Positions 20,672-29,359 of a stretch of 64,000 nucleotides of DNA are shown here, piece after piece. The stretch comes from Streptomyces sp. Tu6071 (GTDB lineage: Bacteria > Actinomycetota > Actinomycetes > Streptomycetales > Streptomycetaceae). The notes under the pieces are model-generated. The model saw only the letters and a program-made list of their open reading frames with translations. It was not told the DNA's origin and ran no database searches. The stretch lies in contig NZ_CM001165.1 of assembly GCF_000213055.1 (NCBI RefSeq), positions 930,001 through 994,000 of the forward strand, read 5' to 3'. The translations under genes were made by a program, and so were the position numbers. Every line of letters starts with the position of its first letter. Position 1 is the stretch's first letter.

Positions 20672-21512
20672 CCCCGCGCAGGATGGAGTTGCCCTCGTGG
20701 AGCGCCTCGGGCGCCTCGCGGTCGAGGTCGAGGCGGCCCGAGAGCCCGTAGAAGGCGACGGGGTTGCGCCACAGCACCTGGTCGACGTCGTCCTCGGTGA
20801 AGCCGGCCGCGAGCATCGCCTCGCCGGTCGTCCGGGTGAGCAGCGGGTCGCTTCTGCCCCAGTCGGCCGCCGAGTTCACGAGGACCTTCTCCGTCCCGTA
20901 CTCCTGGAGGATCGCGACCATGCGGTGCGGGTCCATCTTGGTGTCGGGGTAGATGGAGAAGCCGGTCCAGGCGCCGGAGTCCTTGGCCTCCTTGACGGTG
21001 GTCTCGTTGAGGTGGTCGAGGAGGAGGTGGTCGGCCGCGAGCGGGGACTCGCGGACGACGTCGATCGTGCGGCGCAGTCCGGCGAGCTTGTCGCGGTGCG
21101 GGGTGTGGACGAGGGCGGGGAGGCCGAACTCGTGGGCCAGCGTGAGCTGGAGGGCCAGGGCGTGGTCCTCGGCGGGGGTCATCGAGTCGTAGCCGGTCTC
21201 GCCGACGGCGACGACGTGGTCCTTGAGGAGGTAGCGGGGCAGTTCGTCGAGCACGGGCGTGCAGCGCGGGTCCCCGGCCTCCTTGGGGTTGAGGGCGAGG
21301 GTGCAGTGGTGCGCGATGCCGTACTGCGCGGCACGGAAGGGCTCCCAGCCGAGGAGGGCGTCGAAGTAGTCGTAGAAGCTCTCGGGGCTGGTGCGCGGCT
21401 GGCCGAGCCAGAAGGCGGGTTCGACGACGGCGCGGACACCGGCCGCGTGCATCGCCTCGTAGTCGTCGGTGGTGCGCGACGTCATGTGGATGTGGGGGTC
21501 GAAGATGCGCAT
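20664..21512 (-). CDS. eboB: TatD-family metal-dependent hydrolase (EboB), 282 aa
   Basis: Starts with the amidohydrolase metal motif MRIFDPHIHM. Then come VVEPAFWLGQPR, HHCTLALNPKEAGDP, VVAVGETGYD (metal Glu), LPALVHTPHRDK and LLLDHLNETTVKEA with His ligands, and VLVNSAADWGRSDPLL with the catalytic Asp region. ATG overlaps the eboA stop (TGATG). In Ebo clusters this subunit is constant; its substrate is unknown. Confidence 0.88.
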   Translation of the reverse strand: MRIFDPHIHMTSRTTDDYEAMHAAGVRAVVEPAFWLGQPRTSPESFYDYFDALLGWEPFRAAQYGIAHHCTLALNPKEAGDPRCTPVLDELPRYLLKDHVVAVGETGYDSMTPAEDHALALQLTLAHEFGLPALVHTPHRDKLAGLRRTIDVVRESPLAADHLLLDHLNETTVKEAKDSGAWTGFSIYPDTKMDPHRMVAILQEYGTEKVLVNSAADWGRSDPLLTRTTGEAMLAAGFTEDDVDQVLWRNPVAFYGLSGRLDLDREAPEALHEGNSILRGGE

Positions 21513-22123
21513 CAGTTCTCCTCGCCGTTGAGGGCGCCTGCGGGGACGCCCTCGGGGGCGCCTTCGGTGGGGGCGGCGGTGTGCGCGAGCACGGTGCGCA
21601 GGTCCTGGGGCACGGTGCGCCCCGCCGCGGTGCGTTCCGCGGCGAAGTCGCCGAGCATGCGGGCGAGTTCGGCGTCGCCCCGGGCGCGGTGCGCGAGGTC
21701 GTGCACGGCCGTGACGGGGACGCCGGTGAAGAGGCACTTGAGGACGGCGTGCCGCCAGGCGTGCGCGTCGAGGTGCCGGGCGGCGTAGGGGCCGAGCGCG
21801 GCGGCGACGAGGTGCGTGTCGTTGGTGCGCAGGGCGTCCTCGACCAACGGGAGGGCGGAGTCGTCGGGCACGAGGGCGTCGAGGACGGTGAGGACGGCGC
21901 GACGTTCGGCTCCCGTGCCGTGCCGGTATACGCGGGCGAGCGCGGCGGTGTCCGGGCGGGCCGCGCGCAGGAGCGCGACGCGTGCCGCGTCGGCGCGCTC
22001 GGGGCCGCAGGCGCGCCCGGCCTCGGCGAGCCTGACCTCCCACAACGGGAGCCCGCCGGGCCCGGTCGCCGTGGGGTCGGCGGCCTGGTCGAGTGCGGTG
22101 GCGAGCCAGGTGTCGGGGCTCAT
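21512..22123 (-). CDS. eboA: EboA domain protein, 203 aa
   Basis: Helical protein; the conserved C-terminal part reads LVEDALRTNDTHLVAAALGPYAARHLDAHAWRHAVLKCLFTGVPV. AGGAGGTG precedes the ATG, which overlaps the end of the isomerase gene by 4 nt. EboA is the hallmark of the Ebo cluster, but its biochemistry is unknown. Confidence 0.85.
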   Translation of the reverse strand: MSPDTWLATALDQAADPTATGPGGLPLWEVRLAEAGRACGPERADAARVALLRAARPDTAALARVYRHGTGAERRAVLTVLDALVPDDSALPLVEDALRTNDTHLVAAALGPYAARHLDAHAWRHAVLKCLFTGVPVTAVHDLAHRARGDAELARMLGDFAAERTAAGRTVPQDLRTVLAHTAAPTEGAPEGVPAGALNGEEN

Positions 22124-23034
22124 GCGGGGACACCTCCTGGGGTGACTCGGGCGGCTTCCGCGCCGTCTCCGCCGTTCCCGCCTTCCGCGGCGCGGCGGGC
22201 CGCCTCGCGCAGGAACGGCAGGGAGCGCGCGGCGTGGTGGGGTCCGGCGTGCGAGTGGCGGGGCAGTTCGACGACGGTGAGGCCCCGGTAGCCGGTGGCT
22301 TCGAGCGCGGCGAGCACGGGCGGGAAGTCGATCTCGCCGTCCCCGAAGGGCAGGTGCTCGTGGACGCCCCTGCGCATGTCCTCGATCTGTACGTGCCGCA
22401 GCCAGGGCGCGGCCTCGGCGACGCAGTCGGCGGGCGGCTTCGGTTCGAGGCACTGGCAGTGGCCGATGTCGAGCGTGAGGCCGAGCGGCGCCGAGTCGCC
22501 GAGGAGGCCGCGCAGGCGGTGGAAGCCCGCGAGGTCGCCGACGAGGTGTCCGGGCTCGGGCTCGATCGCGAGCGGCACCCCTGCGGTGCCGGCCGCGTCG
22601 AGGACGGGCGCGAGCGCGCCGAGCAGCCGGTCCCACGCCGCCCCCTCGTCCTGCCCGGAAGGGAGGACGCCGCTGAAGCAGTGCACCGCGTGCGCCCCGA
22701 GCTCCGCCGCCACGCGGACGGCGGTCACGAGGAGCCCCGTGCGCAGCGCGCGGCGCTCCGGGTCGGGGTCGAGGAGCGAGGGCCCGTGCTTGGCGCGCGG
22801 GTCCAGGACGTAGCGGGCGCCGGTCTCGACGGTGACGGAGAGGTTCAGCTCCGCCAGCAGTCCGCCGATGCGGGCGGTGCGGGCGGGCAGGTCCTCGGCG
22901 AGGGGGTCGAGGTGCATGTGGTCGAGGGTGAGGCCGACGCCGTCGTAGCCGAGGTCGGCGAGGAGGCGCAGGGCCTCGGGCAGGCGCACGTCGGTGAGGC
23001 CGTTGGTGCCGTAGCCGAATCGCAGGGTGCTCAT
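22120..23034 (-). CDS. Sugar-phosphate isomerase/epimerase-like TIM barrel, 304 aa
   Basis: Cytoplasmic AP-endonuclease-2/xylose-isomerase fold. FGYGTNGLTDVRLPEALRL, LGYDGVGLTLDH, LNLSVTVETG, VPLAIEPEPGHLV (metal Glu), LGLTLDIGHCQCLE (Asp/His), LRHVQIEDMRRGVHEHLPFG and LTVVELPRHSH. ATGA overlap with eboC and overlap with eboA place it inside the operon. It is a second TIM barrel besides EboE, as usual in actinobacterial versions. Confidence 0.85.
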   Translation of the reverse strand: MSTLRFGYGTNGLTDVRLPEALRLLADLGYDGVGLTLDHMHLDPLAEDLPARTARIGGLLAELNLSVTVETGARYVLDPRAKHGPSLLDPDPERRALRTGLLVTAVRVAAELGAHAVHCFSGVLPSGQDEGAAWDRLLGALAPVLDAAGTAGVPLAIEPEPGHLVGDLAGFHRLRGLLGDSAPLGLTLDIGHCQCLEPKPPADCVAEAAPWLRHVQIEDMRRGVHEHLPFGDGEIDFPPVLAALEATGYRGLTVVELPRHSHAGPHHAARSLPFLREAARRAAEGGNGGDGAEAARVTPGGVPA

Positions 23035-24028
23035 GTGGGGTTCACCCGCCTGGAGAGGGCCTTCGCGAGGGGTGCGAGCGCGGCGGTCGCGAGCGCGGCG
23101 CCGAGGGCGCCGGTGCGGGCCGCGAGGGCGCCCTGCAGCGGGATCATGGCGCGGATGCCGCCGCCGACGGCACGCCCGGTGAGCTGCGGGGACGGGTTGA
23201 GCGCCGCGTGCAGGAAGGGGCGGCCCGCGCTCAGCGCGTACCCGGCGGCGAGCGCGGCGGCGAGGGTGGTGCCCGGCGGGCCGGGGGCGGCTGCTGCCAC
23301 CCGGCCCGCCGGGGGTGCGGGGGTACGGGGGCGCTGTGCCCCGTACGCGGGGTGTTCCTCGTACGGCCGAGCGCGCCCCGTACCAGCGCGGCGCCGAGGG
23401 CCGTGCTCGCCGCGAGCGCCGCGAGCGGGGCACTCGTGGAGCCGCCGCGCACCTCGTGCCGCGAGACGGCGGTGACGGCGGTGGTGTGCGCGGTGAGGGC
23501 GCCCGCCGCCGCGAGGGCGGTGCGCGTGCGGGCTCCGGGCTGGGCCGCCGCGCCGAGGAGCACGTCGAGCCCGCGCGCCGCGCCCATCGCGAGGGGGCCC
23601 CACGGGGTGTGCTTGAGCCGCAGGTCGTAGGCCCACACGGTGCTGGCGAGGGCGCTCGCGAGGAGGAGGGCCGGGCGGCCCGCGCGGGCGGCGAGGGCGA
23701 GTCCGGCGGCCGTGAGGGCGCTCGCGGCGAGGAGCGCGGCGGGCGCCGTGATCCGGCCGGAGGGCAGCGGGCGGTGGGGGCGCTCGGCGGCGTCCTCGGC
23801 GCGGTCGGCCCAGTCGTTGAGGGCCATGCCGGCCTCGTACAGGCACAGCGAGCAGCCGACGGCGAGCGCGGTCGTACGGGGCGTGCCCGCGCCGCTCGCC
23901 GCGGCGCCCGCGAGCGCGTCGCCCGGGACGGTGAACAGCGCCGACACGCGCAGGAGTTCGGCCCAGGCAGCGAGTCGCGCGCGGGTGCCGGGCGCGGGGG
24001 CGGGGGGCGGGACGAGCGCGGGGGTCAC
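23031..24028 (-). pseudogene. eboC: UbiA-type prenyltransferase EboC (SCO3242 family) with apparent 1-nt frameshift
   Basis: The GTG start overlaps ino1 (GTGA). The first frame gives an integral membrane prenyltransferase: LYEAGMALNDWADRAEDAAE (NDxxDxxxD, Mg-diphosphate site), then YDLRLKHTPWGPLAMGAARG and several hydrophobic helices. After GALGRTRNTPRTGHSAPVP the frame turns into low-complexity and stops at 23231. The real C-terminus (TTLAAALAAGYALSAGRPFLHAALNPSPQLTGR, stop at 23031) lies in the next frame. Restoring one C in the C-runs near 23315-23335 joins both and gives about 332 aa. A sequencing slip, a real mutation or programmed slippage are all possible. Confidence 0.75.
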
Positions 24029-25185
24029 CGGGTCTCCCCCAGCCGTCCGGCGAAGGCGAGGAGTTCCGTGTACTGCTCGGCGAGCGAGGAGGAGCCGCCG
24101 TCCGGGTCCTTGAAGAAGAAGCCCAGTTCGGGGCGCGGTCCGCTGAGCCCGGTCTCGTGTGCGCGGGCGAGGAGCCTCGCGAGGTCGAGGACGAGCGGCG
24201 CGGCGAGCGAGGAATCGACGCCCTGCCAGATGGTCTGGAGGATCATGCGGGTGCCGAGGAAGCCGTCGAAGGCGATGTGGTCCCAGGCGGTCTTGAAGTC
24301 GCCCATCGCGGGGACGTCGTCGATGTGCACCTCGCCCTCGGGGGCGGTGCCGAGCGTGTCGGCGAGGACGCGCTCCTTGCCCGCGTTCTTCGCCGCCGCG
24401 GCGGCCGGGTCGGCGAGGGCCGCGCCGTCGCCGCCGCCGAGGAGGTTGCTCCCCGACCAGGCGCGCACGGCGAGGGCGCGCTGGTGGAACATCGGGGCGA
24501 GGACGGAGCGGAGCAGCGTCTGCCCGGTCTTGCCGTCGCGGCCCGCGTACGGGAGGCCGCTCGCCGCCGCGCTCGCGGCGAGCGCGGGGTGGTGGAGCCC
24601 GGTCGACGGGGTGAAGTTGACGTAGGGGCAGCCGGCGGCGAGTGCGGCGGCGGCGTAGAGCGAGCTGGCGGGCAGGCGCGTGTCGTCCGGTCCGGGCGCG
24701 GGCTCGGTGGAGGCGACGTTGACGACGACGACGCGGGCGAGGTCGTGCCGGGTGCGGAAGTCGGTGAGGTCGGCGGCGAGGGCGGCGATCAGTTCCTCGT
24801 CGCTCCGGGTGTCGCCGGGTCCGGGGCCGCCGGGCCTGATGTCCGCGTCGGCCGCGGCGAGTTCGGCGGCGAGGGCGCTGGGCAGGCCGTGCGGGAGGAC
24901 CCCGGCGGCGGCGAGTTGTTCGGCGCGCTTGGGCAGCGGGCACGCGGTGGTGTCGTGGCCGCCGAAGACGAGCGCGGAGAGCGGGGGAAGGCCAGCTTCG
25001 GCGAAGGCGGCGGTCTCGGTGACCATGCCGGTGGCCGGGTGGAGCCCGGCGGCGACGGCGGCGGCACCGGTGACGGTGGTGGTGGCGACGGAACCGCGGG
25101 CACCGATGAGCCAGATGCCGGTACGGGCCGGTACGGGGGAAGGGGTGGGGGGCGTCGTGGGGGTGGGGGTCGGTTCGGCGGACAT
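24025..25185 (-). CDS. ino1: Inositol-3-phosphate synthase-like protein, 386 aa
   Basis: Converts glucose-6-phosphate to inositol-3-phosphate with NAD. The Rossmann start is IWLIGARGSVATTTVTGA, then LVFGGHDTTACPL, VVVVNVASTEP, CPYVNFTPSTGLHHPAL and YAGRDGKTGQTLLRSVLAP (catalytic Lys region). WSGSNLLGGGDGAAL, HIDDVPAMGDFKTAWDHI and FDGFLGTRMILQTIWQGVDSSLAAPLVLDL follow. Length is typical of the actinobacterial group. AGGAGG precedes ATG. It is the first gene of the Ebo block, so the operon likely supplies an inositol-type head group. Confidence 0.88.
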   Translation of the reverse strand: MSAEPTPTPTTPPTPSPVPARTGIWLIGARGSVATTTVTGAAAVAAGLHPATGMVTETAAFAEAGLPPLSALVFGGHDTTACPLPKRAEQLAAAGVLPHGLPSALAAELAAADADIRPGGPGPGDTRSDEELIAALAADLTDFRTRHDLARVVVVNVASTEPAPGPDDTRLPASSLYAAAALAAGCPYVNFTPSTGLHHPALAASAAASGLPYAGRDGKTGQTLLRSVLAPMFHQRALAVRAWSGSNLLGGGDGAALADPAAAAAKNAGKERVLADTLGTAPEGEVHIDDVPAMGDFKTAWDHIAFDGFLGTRMILQTIWQGVDSSLAAPLVLDLARLLARAHETGLSGPRPELGFFFKDPDGGSSSLAEQYTELLAFAGRLGETR

Positions 25186-25329
25186 GGGCAGCCTCCTGTC
25201 ATACGAACCTGCGGGTGCGCCGGGATGGTGCGGCTCGGGGAGCGGTGGGCGGGGGTCCGGCGTCCCCCGCCCACCGCCGTCTCGGGGCGGGCGGGACGCC
25301 GTGCCCGGGGGCCGGCGTCCCGCCCTCGC

Positions 25330-28300
25330 TCAGGGAAGTTCCTTGAGCTGGATGTTGCGGAAGGACACGTGGTCGGCGTCGCTGTGGTTCTGGATGCCGA
25401 TGTAGCCGTCCGCGAGGGAGCGCTCGGGGTCCTTGTTGGTGAAGTCGTTGATCTTCGTACCGTTCAGGTACACCTGGACGCGCTCGCCCTGGACCTTGAT
25501 CTCGTAGGAGTTCCACTGGCCCGGCGGGCGCAGGGCCTGGTCGCGGAGCTTGAGGTTGGCGGATTTGAAGGTGTAGACCGAGCCGGTGGTGCGGTCGTCC
25601 GCGTCGGTGGCGTCGATCTGGATCTCGTAGCCCTTGTTCACGGCCGACCAGGGGTCGTCCGAGGCGGGGAAGCCGATGAAGACACCGGAGTTGTCGTCAC
25701 CCCGCATCCGCCAGTCGAGCTTGAGGGAGTAGCTCTTGAGCTCCTTGGCCTGGTACCACAGCAGGCCCATGCCGCCCTCGGAGTGCAGGGCGCCGTCGGA
25801 GACCGAGAACTTGCCGGGACCGGCCTGCTTCCAGCCGTCCAGGGACTGGCCGTTGAAGAGCGGGCGGTAGTCCTTGTTCGGCTTGCAGTCCGCCTTGACC
25901 TGGCCGGTGGCGTACTTCATGCCGCCGAGCAGGTGGGCGCGGAAGTCGGCCTCGGCGTAGGACTCCTTGGTGTGGCCGAGCCCGGTGTAGAAGGCGCGAC
26001 CGCCCTCGTACGGCTGGCACCAGGCGATCGGGTGGTCGCCCTTCATGTTGCCGCCGCTGTAGCTGGTCTCGTCCACGGTGGCGAGGACCTTGGCCTGGGA
26101 GCGCGGGTTGGTGCGGTAGTTGTACCACTCGTCCGTGTGCTGCCAGGCGTCCTTGAGGCTCTCGGTCGCGGGGTGGTCGTGGCCCTCCGCGCGGACGGTC
26201 GCCTCCTGGATCTGCGGGTGCGAGTCGAAGTAGGCGCCGACGAGGCCGCCGTAGAACTTCCAGTCGTACTCGGTGTCGGCCGCGGCGTGGACGCCCATGT
26301 AGCCGCCCCCGCCCTTGACGTACGCCTCGAAGGCGGCCTGCTGGTCGGCGTCGAGCACGTCACCGGTCGTCGAGAGGAAGGCGACCGCATCGTACTTGGC
26401 GAGGTTGTTCTTGGTGAACTGCCCGGCCTCCTCCGTCGCGTCGACGGTGATGCCGGACTCGGCTCCGAGTTCCTTGAGCGCCTTGATGCCCTCGGGGATG
26501 GAGTCGTGGCGGAAGCCCGCGGTCTTGGAGAAGACCAGGACCCGCTTGCTGCCCTTGACGACCGCGTCCGAGGTGATCTCGAAGTCGTCGACGTCGAAGA
26601 GCGCGCCCTGCCCGGTGGTTCCCTTGAAGACGAGGTAGAGCGAGGTGGTCTTCCTGGGCACCTGGCTGAGCTTGACGTCGACGTTCTGGAAGGTCTCCCA
26701 GCTCCCGGTCTTCGGCACCGCGGTGGAGCCGAGGAGGGTGCCCGTGGGCGAGCCCGTACGGACTTCGAGGTAGCCGCCGGCACCGCCCGAGGCGACGCGC
26801 GCGGTGAGCTTCTTGGCGCCGGTCAGGTTGTACGGGGTGAAGGCGATCCAGTCGCCGTCGTCGATGTCCCCGACCGTCCTGCCCCCGTTGGCCTGCGCCT
26901 TGTCGTAGGTCTTGATGCCGGAGGAGGTGTTGAAGTGCTCGGCCTGGCGGTGCCGGGGCTGGAGCTGGACCTGCGCGTGCCCGGTCAGCTTGGCCTGGCC
27001 GCCGCCCCCGTTGTCCGTGTACTCCGCGTCGATGACGCCGAAGATGTTGGCGTTGGGGTCGTGCTCGGCGTCGGCGGGCGCCGTGATGGTGCCCTCGCAG
27101 CCGGTCGCCGAGGTGATCGGGTGGCCGTGGCTGTCGTGCCCGAGGATGTAGCGGACGGTGACCTTGGAGCAGTCGATCTGGCCGTCCTCGGGGTCGGTGA
27201 CGGTCACCTTGAACGGGATCGTGTCGCCGAACTTGAAGAGCGTGCCGTCGGCCGGGGCCTCCAGCTTGACGGTCGGCGCGGTGTTGCCGACGACGACCTC
27301 GACGCTCGCGGTCGCGGTGAGCCCGGTGGCGTCGGTCGCGGTCACGGTGGCGGTGTAGGTGCCGTCCGTGCGGTAGGTGTGGGCGGCGTCCGCGCCGGCG
27401 ACCTTCTTGGAGCCGTCGCCGAAGTCCCAGCTGTAGCTGATCGCGTCGCCGTCCCCGTCGCTGCCCTTCGCCGAGAAGGCGACGCGCAGCGGGGACTGCC
27501 CGGAGGTCTTGTTGGCGCTCGCGTCCACGACCGGGGCGCGCCCGTCGGTGACGTTCTCGATGCGGTAGAGCGCCGAGTTCTCGTCGCCGCCGAACCAGGA
27601 GAGGCCGTAGTCGAGGACGTAGAGGGCGCCGTCGGGGCCGAAGGCCATGTCCATGACCTGCGTACCGGACCACGGGAAGTCGTTGATCGACTGGACCGTG
27701 CCGTCGGCGTCCTGCTCGATGCGCTTGATCCACTGGCGGCCGAACTCACCCGCGAAGAAGTCCCCGTCGTACTCCTCGGGGAACTTCACCGGCGAGTCGA
27801 GGTTCTCGTCGTAGTGGTAGACCGGGCCGCCCATCGGGGACTCGGAGCCGGAGCCGAACTCGGGCACGGAGCCGCCGTCGTAGGGAATCCACGCCTCCTG
27901 CGCGGGCGGCAGGTCGGTGAGCCCGGTGTTGTGCGGCGAGTCGTTCTTCGGCGCGGCGCAGTCGAAGGTGGCGCCGGACTGGCCGGTGGCGAAGTCGTAG
28001 TCGTTGAAGGCGTCGTTCTTGCCCGTGCAGTACGGCCAGCCGAAGTTGCCGGCCTTCGTCACGCGGGCGAACTCGACCTGTCCGGCGGGGCCGCGGCTCG
28101 GCGAGGCGGCACCCGCGTCGGGGCCGTAGTCGCCGACGTAGACGATGCCGGTCTCCTTGTCGACGTTGAGCCGGAAGGGGTTGCGGAAGCCCATCGCGTA
28201 GATCTCGGGGCGGGCCTTGTCGGTACCCGGGGCGAAGAGGTTGCCCTCGGGGATGTCGTAGCTGCCGTCCTCGTGGACCTTGATCCGGAGGATCTTGCCG

Positions 28301-29007
28301 CGCAGGTCGTTGGTGTTGCCCGCCGAACGCTGGGCGTCGAAGGCCGGGTTGCGGCTCGCGCGCTCGTCGATCGGGGTGTAGCCGTCGGAGGCGAAGGGGT
28401 TGGTGTCGTCGCCGGTCGACAGGTACAGGTTGCCGTCGGCGTCGAAGTCGATGTCGCCGCCGACGTGGCAGCAGGTGCCGCGCGAGGTCTTGACGTCGAG
28501 GATCTTCTTCTCGCTCGCCTTGTCGAGGGTGCCGTCCTCGGCGAGCGTGAAGCGCGAGAGCTGGTTGATGCCGTCGAAGGGCTCGAAGTCGGCGGCGGTG
28601 CCGTTCTCGGGGGCGTCCCCGTCCGGGGTGTCGAGCGGCGGCGCGTAGTACAGGTAGATCGCGCGGTTCTCGGCGAAGTCCGGGTCGACGCCGACGCCCT
28701 GGAGACCTTCCTCGTCGTGCGAGTACACGTCGAGCTTGCCGGCGACCTTGGTGGTGCCGTTCTTGTCGGTCAGGCGCAGCGTGCCGTCCCGCGAGGTGTG
28801 CAGGACACCGAGGTCCGGGAGGACCGCGAGGGACATCGGCTCCCCGGTCTCCGCGGCACCCTTGGCGAGGGTCACCTGCTGGAACTCGGGGGTCTCGGGC
28901 TCGTCGGCGCCCGCGGGCTGCGCGACGAGGGTGAGGGATGCGGCGGTGAGCAGGGTTCCGGTGAAGAGCGCGAGGGTTCTTCGGAACCCCTGACGTTTCC
29001 TGTGCAC
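25330..29007 (-). CDS. Secreted multidomain sugar-active protein: GSDH propeller-PKD-CBM-ThuA-DUF1080, 1225 aa
   Basis: Signal peptide (about 1-34). A glucose/sorbosone-dehydrogenase-like beta-propeller covers about 40-470 (LQGVGVDPDFAENRAIYLYY, GGDIDFDADGNLYLSTGDD, PEIYAMGFRNPFRLNVD). A PKD domain follows (about 490-575, YSWDFGDGSKKV, DGTYTATVTATD), then a CBM6-like module (about 680-800). A ThuA/trehalose-utilisation domain spans about 815-1035 (VLVFSKTAGFRHDSIPEG, GGGYMGVHAAADTEYDW, AFYTGLGHTKESY). A C-terminal DUF1080/3-keto-glycoside hydrolase-like lectin fold spans about 1040-1225 (LFNGQSLDGWKQAG, DNSGVFIGFP). Probably oxidises and cleaves an extracellular sugar through a 3-keto route. 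A palindromic operator lies 208 bp upstream. Confidence 0.88.
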   Translation of the reverse strand: MHRKRQGFRRTLALFTGTLLTAASLTLVAQPAGADEPETPEFQQVTLAKGAAETGEPMSLAVLPDLGVLHTSRDGTLRLTDKNGTTKVAGKLDVYSHDEEGLQGVGVDPDFAENRAIYLYYAPPLDTPDGDAPENGTAADFEPFDGINQLSRFTLAEDGTLDKASEKKILDVKTSRGTCCHVGGDIDFDADGNLYLSTGDDTNPFASDGYTPIDERASRNPAFDAQRSAGNTNDLRGKILRIKVHEDGSYDIPEGNLFAPGTDKARPEIYAMGFRNPFRLNVDKETGIVYVGDYGPDAGAASPSRGPAGQVEFARVTKAGNFGWPYCTGKNDAFNDYDFATGQSGATFDCAAPKNDSPHNTGLTDLPPAQEAWIPYDGGSVPEFGSGSESPMGGPVYHYDENLDSPVKFPEEYDGDFFAGEFGRQWIKRIEQDADGTVQSINDFPWSGTQVMDMAFGPDGALYVLDYGLSWFGGDENSALYRIENVTDGRAPVVDASANKTSGQSPLRVAFSAKGSDGDGDAISYSWDFGDGSKKVAGADAAHTYRTDGTYTATVTATDATGLTATASVEVVVGNTAPTVKLEAPADGTLFKFGDTIPFKVTVTDPEDGQIDCSKVTVRYILGHDSHGHPITSATGCEGTITAPADAEHDPNANIFGVIDAEYTDNGGGGQAKLTGHAQVQLQPRHRQAEHFNTSSGIKTYDKAQANGGRTVGDIDDGDWIAFTPYNLTGAKKLTARVASGGAGGYLEVRTGSPTGTLLGSTAVPKTGSWETFQNVDVKLSQVPRKTTSLYLVFKGTTGQGALFDVDDFEITSDAVVKGSKRVLVFSKTAGFRHDSIPEGIKALKELGAESGITVDATEEAGQFTKNNLAKYDAVAFLSTTGDVLDADQQAAFEAYVKGGGGYMGVHAAADTEYDWKFYGGLVGAYFDSHPQIQEATVRAEGHDHPATESLKDAWQHTDEWYNYRTNPRSQAKVLATVDETSYSGGNMKGDHPIAWCQPYEGGRAFYTGLGHTKESYAEADFRAHLLGGMKYATGQVKADCKPNKDYRPLFNGQSLDGWKQAGPGKFSVSDGALHSEGGMGLLWYQAKELKSYSLKLDWRMRGDDNSGVFIGFPASDDPWSAVNKGYEIQIDATDADDRTTGSVYTFKSANLKLRDQALRPPGQWNSYEIKVQGERVQVYLNGTKINDFTNKDPERSLADGYIGIQNHSDADHVSFRNIQLKELP

Positions 29008-29172
29008 GAGAGTGCCTCCACAGGGGGCCGGTCGTACGGGCGGGTGGTCCCGGGCGCGCCGTCGTCCGGGGCGTGCTACGTCGTGCGTGGTGCGTACTGC
29101 CGTGGTGCCGTGGTGCGGTGTGGTGCCGTGTGTACCGCGTGGTCCTGTACACGCTCAGGGACGGTAGTAGAG

Positions 29173-29237
29173 CTTTGTCCGTGCGGCATAGCCCTTGGAC
29201 GCAGGCTAGTTCGTCTTTTTCCCGCCACAGGACAAAG
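29173..29237. promoter_or_regulatory. Putative ROK-regulator operator upstream of the multidomain gene
   Basis: A 23-bp imperfect palindrome at 29215-29237 with arms CTTTTTCCCG and CAGGACAAAG matches the one at 37112-37134 in 21 of 23 positions. A half-site CTTTGTCC lies at 29173-29180. The rest of the 352-bp gap (29008-29359) is GC-rich with GTGTGGTGCCGTG-type simple repeats and no gene. Confidence 0.65.
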
Positions 29238-29359
29238 ACACGTGCGGGCAGCCCTGACCGGCCCGTGGCGGGTGGTGCCACGGGCCGGGCGGAACCGGGC
29301 GTACCGCCTCGGGACGCACCGGCCGGAAGGCAGGGGGTCCCCGAGCGGGTGCGCCGGGG

